Assembly (NCBI GenBank): GCA_016928995.1 | Contig: JAFGJS010000151.1 | Span: 34,769-98,768 of the forward strand | Length of the DNA: 64,000 bases | Direction of reading: 5' to 3' | Origin: Candidatus Sumerlaeota bacterium | Lineage (GTDB): Bacteria; Sumerlaeota; Sumerlaeia; JAFGJS01 | Shown: piece by piece, positions 35,380 through 44,120 of the stretch | Layout of the letters: every line of letters begins with the position of its first letter | Position numbering within the stretch: position 1 is the stretch's first letter | Notes under the pieces: model-generated | What the model saw: only the letters and a program-made list of their open reading frames with translations | What the model was told of the DNA's origin: nothing | Database searches by the model: none | Made by a program: the position numbers and the translations under genes

Positions 35380-36632
35380 CAGTGCTTCCCCTTTTTAGTA
35401 GGAGCGCCAGAATTAACCAACGGATCGCCCAACCCGAAATGTCCTTCCAACCACAGATGCCCCATGGACGCCCCAGCATCAATAAATTCTTTTATGCCTT
35501 TAATTTCGTTTGCACAAGTAGCTTGGCTGTAGCCTTTTTCGTCGCGGAAGATTATCCTTACCTCCTCTGGTTTAGTCGCATCCAGAAAAAATGGTGAATG
35601 GGTAGTCGCTAGAAGTTGCGAATGATCTGACGCAGCCCGGCATTCTTCGGCTAATTCCGGCAGTAATCGTGGATGCAGGAAATTTTCCGGTTCCTCGATA
35701 CCAATAAATTGTGGCGGCTCTGGATCCATGAGAACAACAAGATATGAGAGCATTTTCAATGTTCCATCCGATGCGAATCGCGCCTGCACTGGCGTATCAA
35801 ACGGGGCGTCTTTAATCTGGAGTAATAAATGTCCATCTTGCATCGCTTCGGCTTCAACCCGCTCTAGTCGTGGTACCCGACGGCGTAATGTTGCAAAGAT
35901 TCTTTCAAGGCGATTTGGATGCTGCTCCTTCAAATACTGGATTACATTTGGTAAATTACCGCCAGTTTTACTTAGGCGTTCTTGAGGACCAGCCTCTGGA
36001 CGACTGCGAGTATCCTCAATCGACAGGTATGAAACATACCAGTCCGTGATGAACTCACGTAATGCAGCGACTCTTGGATGCTCGGCAAATTGTCCCAACG
36101 TATTCACCGCAATCAAATCCGGCGATCGCAACGGAATTTCAGAACGAGTATCGTCTTCATCCGGCATCTCGCCACTTACTGCTCGCCCTTGGCCATTTCT
36201 ATACTCTAAAAAGTGGAATGGCCTTCCATGACTACCCCGCTTCCATTGCAGCCATTCTTCGGCAACGTAAGGGCCTTTCGCACCTTCGTCGATCGCCAGA
36301 TGATAAGTGATCAATGGCTGTCGTGGAAACTCTCGATATTTTATCTCGATGACGACGGGGCCATTCTGGCCACGTGTTTTTATCTCACGCGCTCTTCCGC
36401 GGCGATCCCAGGCATGTCGCAATCCATGCATAAAGCATTCGGATAGAAAATTGAATACATCAAATACCGTCGATTTGCCGCTGCCATTAGGTCCGAGTAA
36501 AACCATTAAGGGCGTGATATTCTTAAACTCGACATCTCGAAGTGCCCGGTAATTTTGTACCCTTAAGTATTCGATTCGCGCCGGAATCATGCGTATATCT
36601 TCACTTTTTGCAGGATGGTAATTTTTACTCAT
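35379..36632 (-). CDS. OLD/RecF-like AAA ATPase, putative defence protein
   Basis: 417 residues from ATG 36632, with AAGGA eight bases upstream. Walker A is GPNGSGKST, Walker B is [13 protein letters not shown], and the switch His lies in [12 protein letters not shown], as in AAA_21/OLD-type ABC-like ATPases. The segment [18 protein letters not shown] is the usual first strand pair. It is followed by the DUF4276 gene with a 1-nt overlap. Both are AT-richer than neighbours and are bordered by a MITE-like element, which fits an acquired defence cassette. No such activity can be shown from sequence. Confidence 0.85.
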   Translation of the reverse strand: MSKNYHPAKSEDIRMIPARIEYLRVQNYRALRDVEFKNITPLMVLLGPNGSGKSTVFDVFNFLSECFMHGLRHAWDRRGRAREIKTRGQNGPVVIEIKYREFPRQPLITYHLAIDEGAKGPYVAEEWLQWKRGSHGRPFHFLEYRNGQGRAVSGEMPDEDDTRSEIPLRSPDLIAVNTLGQFAEHPRVAALREFITDWYVSYLSIEDTRSRPEAGPQERLSKTGGNLPNVIQYLKEQHPNRLERIFATLRRRVPRLERVEAEAMQDGHLLLQIKDAPFDTPVQARFASDGTLKMLSYLVVLMDPEPPQFIGIEEPENFLHPRLLPELAEECRAASDHSQLLATTHSPFFLDATKPEEVRIIFRDEKGYSQATCANEIKGIKEFIDAGASMGHLWLEGHFGLGDPLVNSGAPTKKGKH

Positions 36633-36726
36633 CAAATTATTCCTTCCGCGTTTCGCTCATGATCCCATCAATATTATATGTTTATCAAATGGTCCGGTAT
36701 ACAGCACTACGCTAAACACTTAATTG

Positions 36727-36754
36727 ATAATAGAAATCGTCAACATTAAGTCAA
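36727..36754 (-). promoter_or_regulatory. Putative sigma70 promoter for the ATPase/DUF4276 pair
   Basis: On the minus strand TTGACT and TATTAT (one mismatch each from consensus) are separated by 16 bp. Transcription would begin near 36720, giving a leader of about 88 nt before the ATPase start codon. It faces away from the scpA promoter. Confidence 0.45.
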
Positions 36755-36825
36755 GACAACAATCTACTCAAGCCGCTGATCAGTAAGTGTTGTATTTCAT
36801 CGATGCATTACCCCATCAATATCGT

Positions 36826-36854
36826 TTGACAAGCTACTTGCCGGTTGATAGAAA
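36826..36854 (+). promoter_or_regulatory. Putative sigma70 promoter for scpAB
   Basis: A perfect -35 TTGACA and a 4/6 -10 TAGAAA with a 17-bp spacer stand upstream of scpA; the transcript would start near 36861, about 57 nt before the ATG. Confidence 0.5.
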
Positions 36855-36917
36855 CACCGCTCTTTTCGTGGCGGCGCGAGATGACGTTTCGCGACCGTTC
36901 GCACCGGGATGGCCTGA

Positions 36918-37697
36918 ATGAGCGAGTATAAAATTCAATTGCCGTTTTTCACCGGCCCGTTCGATCTGTTGCTCAGCCTGATCAAGGCGAACGAGATGGA
37001 CATATACGACGTCCGCATCGCCGAGGTCGTGGATCAATATCTGGCGTATATCGAGTTAATGCAACTCTGCGATCTGGAGTTGGCGGGTGAATTTCTGGAT
37101 ATGGCCGCCACGCTCGTACGGCTTAAATCGCGCACGCTGCTGCCGCAATCGCCCTACGACAAGGAAGAGGACGAGGAGTTGGAAGAGGAAGTCAGCGAAC
37201 TGCAGAGCGCCAAGGAACTGATTGAGCAACTCGTCGAATACCGCAAATACAAGGAACTCTCCGTTCCGCTGTCGGAACTGGAAGAGCGTCAGGCGCAGGT
37301 GCATTTCCGCTCCAAGATCGGACCGCTGGCGGACTCCGACGTTGGCAGCCAGGAGGAAATCAGCGGCGATCTGGCCTTGCTGCTCAAGGCCCTGAGCCGC
37401 GTGATCAAAGTCCTCGACACGCAGCGCATGCATAAAATCGTGCGCGAGACATGGACCGTCGAGGAGAAGATGCAGGATGTGCTGGAGCGGCTGCGGGAGT
37501 CGGAAACACTTGACGTGACGCGGCTTTTCATGAATTGCATTCATAAAATCGAGTTGATCACGGTGTTTCTGGCCGTGCTCGAACTCTGCAAACGGCGGCG
37601 GATCGGCATTCGCCAGAGCGCCAATTTCGATCGAATTGAAGTCTATAAGCGCGAGGAGCAGTTGGACTATGTCGGACCCCAAGCATCCGAAGAATGA
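36918..37697 (+). CDS. scpA: Segregation and condensation protein A
   Basis: 259 residues. ScpA is the kleisin subunit of the SMC-ScpAB condensin complex that organises and segregates chromosomes. The N-terminal block FFTGPFDLLLSLIKANEMDIYDVRIAEV and LAGEFLDMAATLVRLKSRTLLP are diagnostic; an acidic linker (about 81-100) and a C-terminal winged-helix segment (TRLFMNCIHKIELITVFLAVLELCK) follow. The scpB start lies inside the last codons, a 29-bp overlap, so the two are co-translated. No smc gene is in the window. Confidence 0.95.
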   Translation: MSEYKIQLPFFTGPFDLLLSLIKANEMDIYDVRIAEVVDQYLAYIELMQLCDLELAGEFLDMAATLVRLKSRTLLPQSPYDKEEDEELEEEVSELQSAKELIEQLVEYRKYKELSVPLSELEERQAQVHFRSKIGPLADSDVGSQEEISGDLALLLKALSRVIKVLDTQRMHKIVRETWTVEEKMQDVLERLRESETLDVTRLFMNCIHKIELITVFLAVLELCKRRRIGIRQSANFDRIEVYKREEQLDYVGPQASEE

Positions 37698-38715
37698 AGC
37701 CACGCTGGATGAGGCGGAACAGAGCGACACCGAAGCCCTGAACGGCGCGGATGGCGATGTACCGGCGACCGATCCGGCGGCGGCTCCCGAGGAGCAATCC
37801 GAGATGGAAAGCGAGCGCCAGGAAGAATCTGCAATTGTAGAGACGTTGGCCGAGGAATCCGCATCGGATGAAGCAACTGCAACCGATGGCGCTGAGGACG
37901 CTGAAGTCGAGGAATCCGCTGAAGCAGCAGGGGAGGATGAATCTGCGGAGGAGGCCGTCGTCGCAGAAGAGGAAGGCCTCGCGGATGAAACCGGCGGCGA
38001 TGAAGCAACGGACACATCGGAATCCGAGGATGAAACTGAATCCGATGAGCCGGATGAAGCCGATGATGCTGCTGAAGATGAAGATGAACTGGTCATTGAA
38101 AAACTAGAGGGACGCGGCGGACGGCGGAAAAAAGATGAATCGGACGCCGTGCCGCCGATTGAAAATCCACAGCTCGCCTGCTCAGTGCTTGAAGGCTTGC
38201 TGTTCACCAGCAACGAACCGCTTTCCATCCGGCGGCTGAGCAAATTAATGCCGCCGATGAGCGGACAAGAGATCAGCGCCTTGCTGGTCCAGCTGCAATC
38301 CGAATATGACCAGCGCGGCTGCGGGATGCAGATCGCCGAGGTCGCCGGCGGCTATCAAATGGCCACGCGCCCTTCGATCAACGACTGGATTTTGCAGCTG
38401 CATAAAAAAGGCAAGCGCCCCACGTTGTCTCCCGCCGCGCTCGAAACGCTCGCGATTGTGGCCTACAAGCAGCCTGTCACGCGCGCGGAAGTGGACGCCA
38501 TCCGCGGCGTCGATTCATCGAGCCTTTGCCGCCAGCTACAGGAGATCGATCTGATCAAGGTCGTCGGACACAAGGAAGTGGCCGGACGGCCGCAACTCTA
38601 CGGCACCACGCGGACCTTTCTTAAGGCCTTCGGATTGTTTTCACTCAGCGATCTGCCGACCATCGCGGAACTCAAACGAAAATTCGTCCAGGAACCCAAT
38701 GGAGCGCCGGAATAA
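37669..38715 (+). CDS. scpB: Segregation and condensation protein B with long acidic N-terminus
   Basis: 348 residues from ATG 37669, with GAGGAG about ten bases upstream. The last ~180 residues form the two winged-helix domains of ScpB (LEGLLFTSNEPLSI, GYQMATRP, SPAALETLAIVAYKQPVTRAEVDAIRGVDSS, GRPQLYGTT). The first ~165 residues are an extension dominated by Glu, Asp, Ala and Ser, absent from most ScpB proteins, which are about 200 residues in all. It probably stays unfolded and could modulate DNA or partner binding by charge. Confidence 0.94.
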   Translation: MSDPKHPKNEATLDEAEQSDTEALNGADGDVPATDPAAAPEEQSEMESERQEESAIVETLAEESASDEATATDGAEDAEVEESAEAAGEDESAEEAVVAEEEGLADETGGDEATDTSESEDETESDEPDEADDAAEDEDELVIEKLEGRGGRRKKDESDAVPPIENPQLACSVLEGLLFTSNEPLSIRRLSKLMPPMSGQEISALLVQLQSEYDQRGCGMQIAEVAGGYQMATRPSINDWILQLHKKGKRPTLSPAALETLAIVAYKQPVTRAEVDAIRGVDSSSLCRQLQEIDLIKVVGHKEVAGRPQLYGTTRTFLKAFGLFSLSDLPTIAELKRKFVQEPNGAPE

Positions 38716-39176
38716 GGAAGCCCGCAAGATCTTCTCCTTTTTCAATCCGTCCGCGCATGGTTCGTCTCTCGTATTGAGGCGCGATTCAAGACAAAAAAAC
38801 GTTTGATTTTTATAACCGGTTGTTGGTAAAAACAATAGGCGGACCGGCGTTTATTTTTCCATCCCGAATCGTTGAGCCATATGCCGGTATGGCGGCTTTA
38901 TTTTTCACATCGCAACGGATCAATTGACGACATCCAACGGATGCTGACGTATGCGAGCGCCGGCAATATACGGCTGATTTTCGCGGCGCCCATAGCGGAA
39001 ATGCAAAACGAAAGGCTTATTCGACCATGATTAAAAATGAAACTATCTATATAGTGATCGTTTTGTTTGGTTTTGCCGTTTAAGCCCGGCGCATCGTTCG
39101 CCGATATATCCTTATGAGCACATTATATACATAAAGCGTTCGAACGATTAATTCTATTCAGCAGAGGATGGCCGTA
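38716..39176. other. Intergenic region between scpB and STAS-domain gene
   Basis: Longest gap so far, AT-rich toward its right end. It has no hairpin terminator that I can see after scpB. AGAGGA at 39163-39168 is the ribosome binding site for the downstream gene. A 51-codon open frame from 38881 has no ribosome binding site or recognisable features and is not called. Confidence 0.5.
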
Positions 39177-40184
39177 ATGACGCGTACGCTTGATTTTAAA
39201 ATCATGAGCAGCGGCAAATGTGTAATCGTCCGGCTGATTGGTTTTCTTTCCATGGGAACCAAATCTCAGGAAATCGGCCGTGAATTGGAACGCCTGCGTG
39301 ATCAAGCCAATATCCGCGTTTGTATCGATTGCAACACTCTGGAAGGAATCGACAGCTCGGGAATCGGAGTGCTGCTCCTTTTCCGCAAGCTGATCAATAA
39401 CATGGGCGGCGTGATGTCTCTGGCGATCCCGCCAAACACGTTTGTGCGCAAGGCGCTCAACCTGGCGTCGCTGGGGAGCATGCTGAATATTCACGACAGC
39501 GCGATTGACTCCGCCAATTTTCTGAAATCCTGCCATGTCGATGAATCGGAGCTCTTCACGAATGTGCTGAATCAGGTCTGCGGCAACACATCCTATAACG
39601 AGCAGCGATTCGCCCGTGAGATTTCGCGCCAAAGCAAGGAAATCAAAGGATCGTTGAGCTTTATTGAGCGGTTGGCTGTATCTGCGCTGAAGGATAATCT
39701 CAACACATTATGGGGCCAGGTGATTACCACTCGTTTGGATCGGCTCTGTCATCATGTCGAAGCGGAATACGCGCATTACACGGATTTGCCGGAAAACAGC
39801 GCCGCTATTTATGCTGTTGATCGCTACGCCATCGCCAACACTCTGGTGGATTGCTATTTGCGCAACAATAAATGGATCACATATAATTGCTGTGCGGCGA
39901 TGAATCAATTCCTGGAATTCGCGCAGGAAGCGCAAAAGCGCGGCGTGCAATGCTGGGTGTTTTGCCCTGGCGATAATCCGGATATGAACGCCGTCGCCGC
40001 CATGTGCGGCGAACTGCAATGCACTTCGCCATCCTCCCGGTTCATCATCTACGCTCCGTGGTTTCAGTTTGCGAACAAAGAGCCCGGAGGATTCGAGCGA
40101 ATTTCCGTTTGCCAATCATTCAATCAATTTGAAGAAGTGATGAGGCGGAAATTCGGTGCGAAAGCGGAGGCCGAGACGGGTTGA
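39177..40184 (+). CDS. STAS-domain protein with unknown C-terminal domain
   Basis: 335 residues from ATG 39177 (AGAGGA eight bases upstream). The first ~105 residues are a STAS domain with the phosphorylation motif EGIDSSGIGVLL (Ser60). The C-terminal ~220 residues, with helices near 130-190 and an alpha/beta part (RGVQCWVFCPGDNPDMNAVAAMC), match no family I know. The intact Ser suggests regulation by an RsbW-like kinase, possibly the one encoded at 21098. It is monocistronic in appearance. Confidence 0.8.
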   Translation: MTRTLDFKIMSSGKCVIVRLIGFLSMGTKSQEIGRELERLRDQANIRVCIDCNTLEGIDSSGIGVLLLFRKLINNMGGVMSLAIPPNTFVRKALNLASLGSMLNIHDSAIDSANFLKSCHVDESELFTNVLNQVCGNTSYNEQRFAREISRQSKEIKGSLSFIERLAVSALKDNLNTLWGQVITTRLDRLCHHVEAEYAHYTDLPENSAAIYAVDRYAIANTLVDCYLRNNKWITYNCCAAMNQFLEFAQEAQKRGVQCWVFCPGDNPDMNAVAAMCGELQCTSPSSRFIIYAPWFQFANKEPGGFERISVCQSFNQFEEVMRRKFGAKAEAETG

Positions 40185-40213
40185 ACGCGCCGCCCTCGAA
40201 CTCCGACGTCTCG

Positions 40214-40552
40214 CTATGATCGTAATTTTGGATTATCGCGGTGACGCTCGCTGTCACGGTGCGTTTTCTTATCCAGCGATCGCCGCAGCGCCGCTTCCAG
40301 ATCCACTCCCGTCTGATTCGCCAGGCAAATCAAGACAAATAGAACATCCGCCAGTTCCTCGTCCAGCGTGGCATCCGGCTCGCTGGCTTTTCCGCATTGA
40401 TCGCCGAAGCGCCGGGCGAACAGCCGGGCGAGTTCGCCGACTTCCTCCATCAACACCGCCAGATTGGTCAGCTCGGAAAAATAACGCACTCCAATGGTCT
40501 GGATCCACTCTTCCACAATTTTCTGCGCGCCTTTGAGGGTCAGCTCGTCCAT
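40214..40552 (-). CDS. MazG-like nucleotide pyrophosphohydrolase
   Basis: 112 residues. The all-alpha NTP pyrophosphatase signature is present: EEVGELARLFARRFGD supplies the E-x-x-E metal ligands and LDEELADVLFVLICLAN supplies the second E-x-x-D pair. The extra Lys/Arg/His-rich tail (KKTHRDSERHRDNPKLRS) is unusual. Such small MazG-like enzymes hydrolyse (d)NTPs to monophosphates, for house-cleaning or stringent-response control. It stands alone, convergent with the STAS gene. Confidence 0.88.
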   Translation of the reverse strand: MDELTLKGAQKIVEEWIQTIGVRYFSELTNLAVLMEEVGELARLFARRFGDQCGKASEPDATLDEELADVLFVLICLANQTGVDLEAALRRSLDKKTHRDSERHRDNPKLRS

Positions 40553-40876
40553 TTTCAGTCATCCTTTTCCGTCAGCTCGATATTCAATGCCGTACCGTCC
40601 ATAAGAATTTCAGACCAGTAAGGCTGAAATCATATCGGAATGCCCTTCTGCGCTCAAGCGTGAAGCATTTTTTGCGCATCGATTGTGAAATTGCACGCAA
40701 CTTGCTGATAGGAGAAGCAAAACGAATGATATAGCGAAAGAAAGATAAAAAAAACGAAAAATAGCAGCTCAATCAAGGAAAAAACAGAAACATTCTGCGT
40801 TGCGCCAGAAATAAAAGATCATCCTGTATAAAATGTGACACTTTAAAATATTACTCATTCCTAAAGGAGAGATGTT
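40553..40876. other. AT-rich intergenic region
   Basis: About 320 bp between the divergent MazG-like and outer-membrane protein genes. It is AT-rich, especially around 40720-40860, as expected for two promoters, but I cannot fix a good -35/-10 pair. The right end carries AAAGGAG, the ribosome binding site of the outer-membrane protein. Confidence 0.5.
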
Positions 40877-41653
40877 ATGTTCAAAAAAGTTCCACTAATC
40901 CGGCCGGTCATCACGATCCTGGCGCTATTGACAATTGGAGCGACGCTTGCCCCGGCTCAGGATGAGGAGTCGCCGCTCTCATTCGAAATCACGTCCGATA
41001 TCTACAGCAAATACGTCTGGCGCGGCATTAATCTGACGGACGACTGGGTCTGGCAACCTGGCGCCAGTGGTTCGTTGGATGTCGGGGTCGGGAGCGTTTC
41101 ATTAGGCGTATGGGGCAATATGGATCTGACTGATGTCAATGACAACGACAAGGAATTCAATGAGGTGGACTATTCGTTGGATTTCTCTTACACCGTCGCG
41201 GAGAAGATTAATATCTCGCATGGACTGATTTTTTACGATTTCCCCAACACGGAATATGACAGCACCTGGGAAGTATACACGGCGATTGGCCTGGATGTCC
41301 CGCTGGCGCCAACCTTGACGGGGTATTACGATCTTGATGAAATTGAAGGGATTTACCTGACTTTCGACCTTTCCCATTCGGTTCCCATCGTTGATGAAGA
41401 CAGCATGTCTGTCAGTTTGGACCTTGGCTCACAAGTGGGCTATGGCGATGACGACCATAACATGGGCTACTACGGCGCGGGCAGCGGCTTCACGAACTTG
41501 AATCTCACCGCAGGCGTTTCCGTCGGCGTGGGCGAGCATTTCTCGTTCGGTCCCTCTGTCACATGGTCGCGCCTGTTGGACGGCGAGATCCGCGATGCGA
41601 TGGGCTATGACGACGAGTGGTATTACGGTTTGTCAATGAGCGTCGCGTTTTAA
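40877..41653 (+). CDS. Outer-membrane beta-barrel protein, TorF/Gcw_chp type
   Basis: 258 residues with a Sec signal peptide (ITILALLTIGATLAPAQ, cleavage after about residue 27). The mature N-terminus FEITSDIYSKYVWRGINLTDDWVWQPGASGSL is characteristic of the TIGR02001/TorF group of putative porins. Alternating polar and hydrophobic strands follow and the protein ends in Phe (GLSMSVAF), the usual BAM recognition residue. AAAGGAG precedes the ATG and a strong terminator follows, so it is a single-gene transcript that is likely well expressed. It shows the cell has an outer membrane. Confidence 0.85.
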   Translation: MFKKVPLIRPVITILALLTIGATLAPAQDEESPLSFEITSDIYSKYVWRGINLTDDWVWQPGASGSLDVGVGSVSLGVWGNMDLTDVNDNDKEFNEVDYSLDFSYTVAEKINISHGLIFYDFPNTEYDSTWEVYTAIGLDVPLAPTLTGYYDLDEIEGIYLTFDLSHSVPIVDEDSMSVSLDLGSQVGYGDDDHNMGYYGAGSGFTNLNLTAGVSVGVGEHFSFGPSVTWSRLLDGEIRDAMGYDDEWYYGLSMSVAF

Positions 41654-41739
41654 CGAAATGACAACGGATGAGAGCATTTAAACCGTTTCGATAACCCATT
41701 TCCTTCCACCATTCCGATTTTTAATCGGAATCCTTGCCT

Positions 41740-41773
41740 GGCAGTCTCCCGCAAAGGAGACTGCCTTTTTTTT
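41740..41773 (+). terminator. Rho-independent terminator after outer-membrane protein
   Basis: A perfect 10-bp stem (GGCAGTCTCC, 41740-41749, and complement, 41756-41765) with a 6-nt loop, followed by eight T. About 90 bp after the stop codon. Confidence 0.93.
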
Positions 41774-41875
41774 CACGGAATCGTTGCGCATGATGCTCCG
41801 CGCGATTATGCTCTATGTCTTCCAGTTTGCTGTTTGTAGTTTGAATTGAATCTTTCCAGCCGAGGAGCCCATCGG

Positions 41876-42616
41876 ATGAGTGAAACGATCCGCGTTATAG
41901 TATGGAATGAAAATGTGCATGAGCAAAAAGACGAGGCCGTGCGCCAGTTATATCCCGACGGCATGCACAGCGTGATCGCCGGAGCGTTGAACCAGGTTCC
42001 GGGAATCAAAGCGGAGACGGCGACGTTGCAGGAACCCGAACACGGCCTGACGGAGGAGCGTCTGGCTCAGACCGACGTGCTGGTCTGGTGGGGCCATTGC
42101 GCGCATCATGAGGTGGATGACGCCGTGGTGGAACGGGTTCAGCGGCACTGCTTGCAGGGGCTGGGACTGGTTGCGCTGCACTCCGCGCACCGTTCAAAGA
42201 TCCTCATGCGCCTGCTGGGCACGTCCTGCGCCATTCGTTGGCGCGAGTCGGGCGAGAAGGAACGATTGTGGGTCGTGGAGCCGGGGCATCCAATCGCGGA
42301 GGGGATCGGCGAGTACTTTGAATTGCCGCAGACCGAAATGTACGGCGAGCGTTTCGACATCCCCGCTCCAGAAAAAACAGTTTTCATTTCTTGGTTTGAA
42401 GGCGGCGAGGTGTTCCGCAGCGGCTGCTGTTGGGAGCGGGGCAACGGCCGGATTTTTTACTTCCGGCCCGGACATGAGGAGTATCCGGTTTACTACAATG
42501 AAACGGTGCATCGGGTGATTGCCAACGCCTGCCGTTGGGCCAAGCCGCGCATGCGCGGCGGCGAATTGGCCGGCCGCAACACTCCGCCGCTGGAAAACAG
42601 GACGTCTCAAGCATGA
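41876..42616 (+). CDS. ThuA-like (class I glutamine-amidotransferase fold) protein
   Basis: 246 residues from ATG 41876, supported by GAGGAG eight bases upstream. The fold elements of ThuA are visible: IRVIVWNENVHEQKDEAV at the start, DVLVWWGHCAHHEVDD, the loop GLVALHSAHRS, and near the C-terminus GRIFYFRPGHEEYPVYYN. ThuA proteins take part in trehalose or other sugar metabolism in some bacteria. No catalytic Cys is evident, and no sugar genes are adjacent. The stop overlaps the next start (ATGA). Confidence 0.85.
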   Translation: MSETIRVIVWNENVHEQKDEAVRQLYPDGMHSVIAGALNQVPGIKAETATLQEPEHGLTEERLAQTDVLVWWGHCAHHEVDDAVVERVQRHCLQGLGLVALHSAHRSKILMRLLGTSCAIRWRESGEKERLWVVEPGHPIAEGIGEYFELPQTEMYGERFDIPAPEKTVFISWFEGGEVFRSGCCWERGNGRIFYFRPGHEEYPVYYNETVHRVIANACRWAKPRMRGGELAGRNTPPLENRTSQA

Positions 42617-43251
42617 TTCGCAATGCGCCCGAATGGCTGGAATTTTCCGGCCTGCCGCAGAAACTGAACGAAAAACTCGGTCTTGGGGCGTGGCCGTTGT
42701 TTGAACGGCTCGTGCGTCTGGATTGCGAGCGCAATGCCATGCCGGGGATGGTGGAGTTGCCCCTGTCGCAACTGGCGATGCGCGTGGGGCAAAGCGCGGA
42801 AGACGTGGTGAAATCGCTCGAAGGTTTCCGTAAACTGAAAGTCGGGCAGTGCTTCATCCCCGAACATCCGGACGAGGAACTGCTGTTTAAGGTCGCCGTG
42901 CCGCTCAAGACGCCGCTGAAACGGCCAGCGATCAAGCAACGCATGCGCGAGGCCGGTTTGGCGGGGCCATGGGAGTTTCGCTATTTGGAAGCGGAGGATT
43001 CCGCCGCCGCTGAAGAGCAGCTGCAGCGCGTCGTGGACCTGTATTTCGACAACATTCAGCTCAAGGTGAACACCTTCATCCTTGACGAATTGCGCCTGCT
43101 CTCGACAAGATTCGCGGTTGGAGAGATTGAGCGTGTGTTTGAACTTGCCCGGCGGACGGAATTGCGCAGCCTCAAATGGGTTGCCAAGGAGTTGTATCGC
43201 CGCGAGAAGAAACGGCAAAGCGAACAAGCGCAGACGAAGGACATCGAATAA
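42613..43251 (+). CDS. DnaD-like/winged-helix protein paired with helicase loader
   Basis: 212 residues. The start overlaps the ThuA stop (ATGA). The N-terminal part (ELPLSQLAMRVGQSAEDVVKSLEGFRKLKVG) looks like a winged helix; the C-terminal part (EIERVFELARRTELRSLKWVAKELYRREKKR) resembles the helical DnaD/DnaB_2 module of Firmicutes-type primosome proteins. With a DnaC/DnaI-like ATPase 20 bp downstream, a role in replication initiation or restart is plausible. Similarity is at the level of pattern only. Confidence 0.5.
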   Translation: MIRNAPEWLEFSGLPQKLNEKLGLGAWPLFERLVRLDCERNAMPGMVELPLSQLAMRVGQSAEDVVKSLEGFRKLKVGQCFIPEHPDEELLFKVAVPLKTPLKRPAIKQRMREAGLAGPWEFRYLEAEDSAAAEEQLQRVVDLYFDNIQLKVNTFILDELRLLSTRFAVGEIERVFELARRTELRSLKWVAKELYRREKKRQSEQAQTKDIE

Positions 43252-43271
43252 AGCAAGGACGAAGACTGACC

Positions 43272-43988
43272 GTGACCAAACAACAGCATAAAAATAAACC
43301 AGCGGATTTATTGACGGAAGCGGGCGAAGGCGCCGTAACGGCCGGTGGTCCGGGCGAGCGGCAATGGCTGGAGCATGATGTATCCGGTGAGATGCTGACG
43401 CAAATGCGCCTGCGCGAATCCGGCATTCCGCCGCGCTACATGAACAAGACGCTGGAGAATTTCACGGCAGGCAATAAAGATTTGCGCGCCGTGAAGGCGT
43501 ATGCGGAGAATTACATCAAGACCTTCATCGCCGGAGAATCGCAGAAGGGCCTGTTCATCTATGGCTGCGCGGGTTGCGGCAAGTCGCATATTGCCTCCGC
43601 GATTCTGAAAGAAATCATTGCCGCGGGTCATAGCGGCTTTTGGTGCAACATGCCCGAGCTGATGACACAGATTCGAGACGTGATCTCACGCAACGCCGGT
43701 CCGGAGCAATTGGAATACTTACAACAGCGCTGCAACAATGCGCAGCTGCTGGTGTTCGATGATCTCGGCGCCGAAGCGCCACGCGGAGTGGCGATGGAGC
43801 GGCTATACGCCATCGTCAATCGCCGTTATGAACTGAGCAAGCCAATCATCGTGACGAGCAATTTGCAGCTGGATGAATTGGCCGATCAATACCGGGAACT
43901 TGGCCGGATTGTGTCGCGGCTGGGAGAGATGTGTACGCGTTTCACTCCATTTCCTAACGTTGATTATCGCTTGAAGCATTTCAAATAA
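43272..43988 (+). CDS. DnaC/DnaI-like helicase-loader ATPase
   Basis: 238 residues from GTG 43272, the first plausible start after the previous stop (43251). Walker A GCAGCGKSH, Walker B LLVFDDLGAE, and the sensor IIVTSNLQLDEL are typical of DnaC/IstB-type AAA+ proteins. The N-terminal ~50 residues are weakly conserved except SGIPPRYMNKTLENF, a motif commonly seen just before the ATPase in DnaC-like proteins. IstB from insertion sequences is less likely, as no IstA transposase lies nearby and the gene follows a DnaD-like one. Confidence 0.82.
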   Translation: MTKQQHKNKPADLLTEAGEGAVTAGGPGERQWLEHDVSGEMLTQMRLRESGIPPRYMNKTLENFTAGNKDLRAVKAYAENYIKTFIAGESQKGLFIYGCAGCGKSHIASAILKEIIAAGHSGFWCNMPELMTQIRDVISRNAGPEQLEYLQQRCNNAQLLVFDDLGAEAPRGVAMERLYAIVNRRYELSKPIIVTSNLQLDELADQYRELGRIVSRLGEMCTRFTPFPNVDYRLKHFK

Positions 43989-44120
43989 AACCGGCTGAGT
44001 TCTTATCAACAGCCAGATTGTCTGCGCTCTAAGTGCTTTTTTGCTGGATTTCGTTAAAGATTTCACGATATTTTGACGATGCGCCCAATACTGTATCTGT
44101 GGATCATAAGGTAGGGCGTA

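Noticed and set aside
38881..39030. Small open frame of about 50 codons upstream of the STAS gene
   Set aside because: No ribosome binding site, no hydrophobic or conserved pattern, and located in a long non-coding gap.
43272..43988. IstB component of an IS21-type insertion sequence
   Set aside because: The ATPase is similar in type, but there is no IstA transposase or terminal repeats, and the preceding gene is DnaD-like, so a helicase loader fits better.
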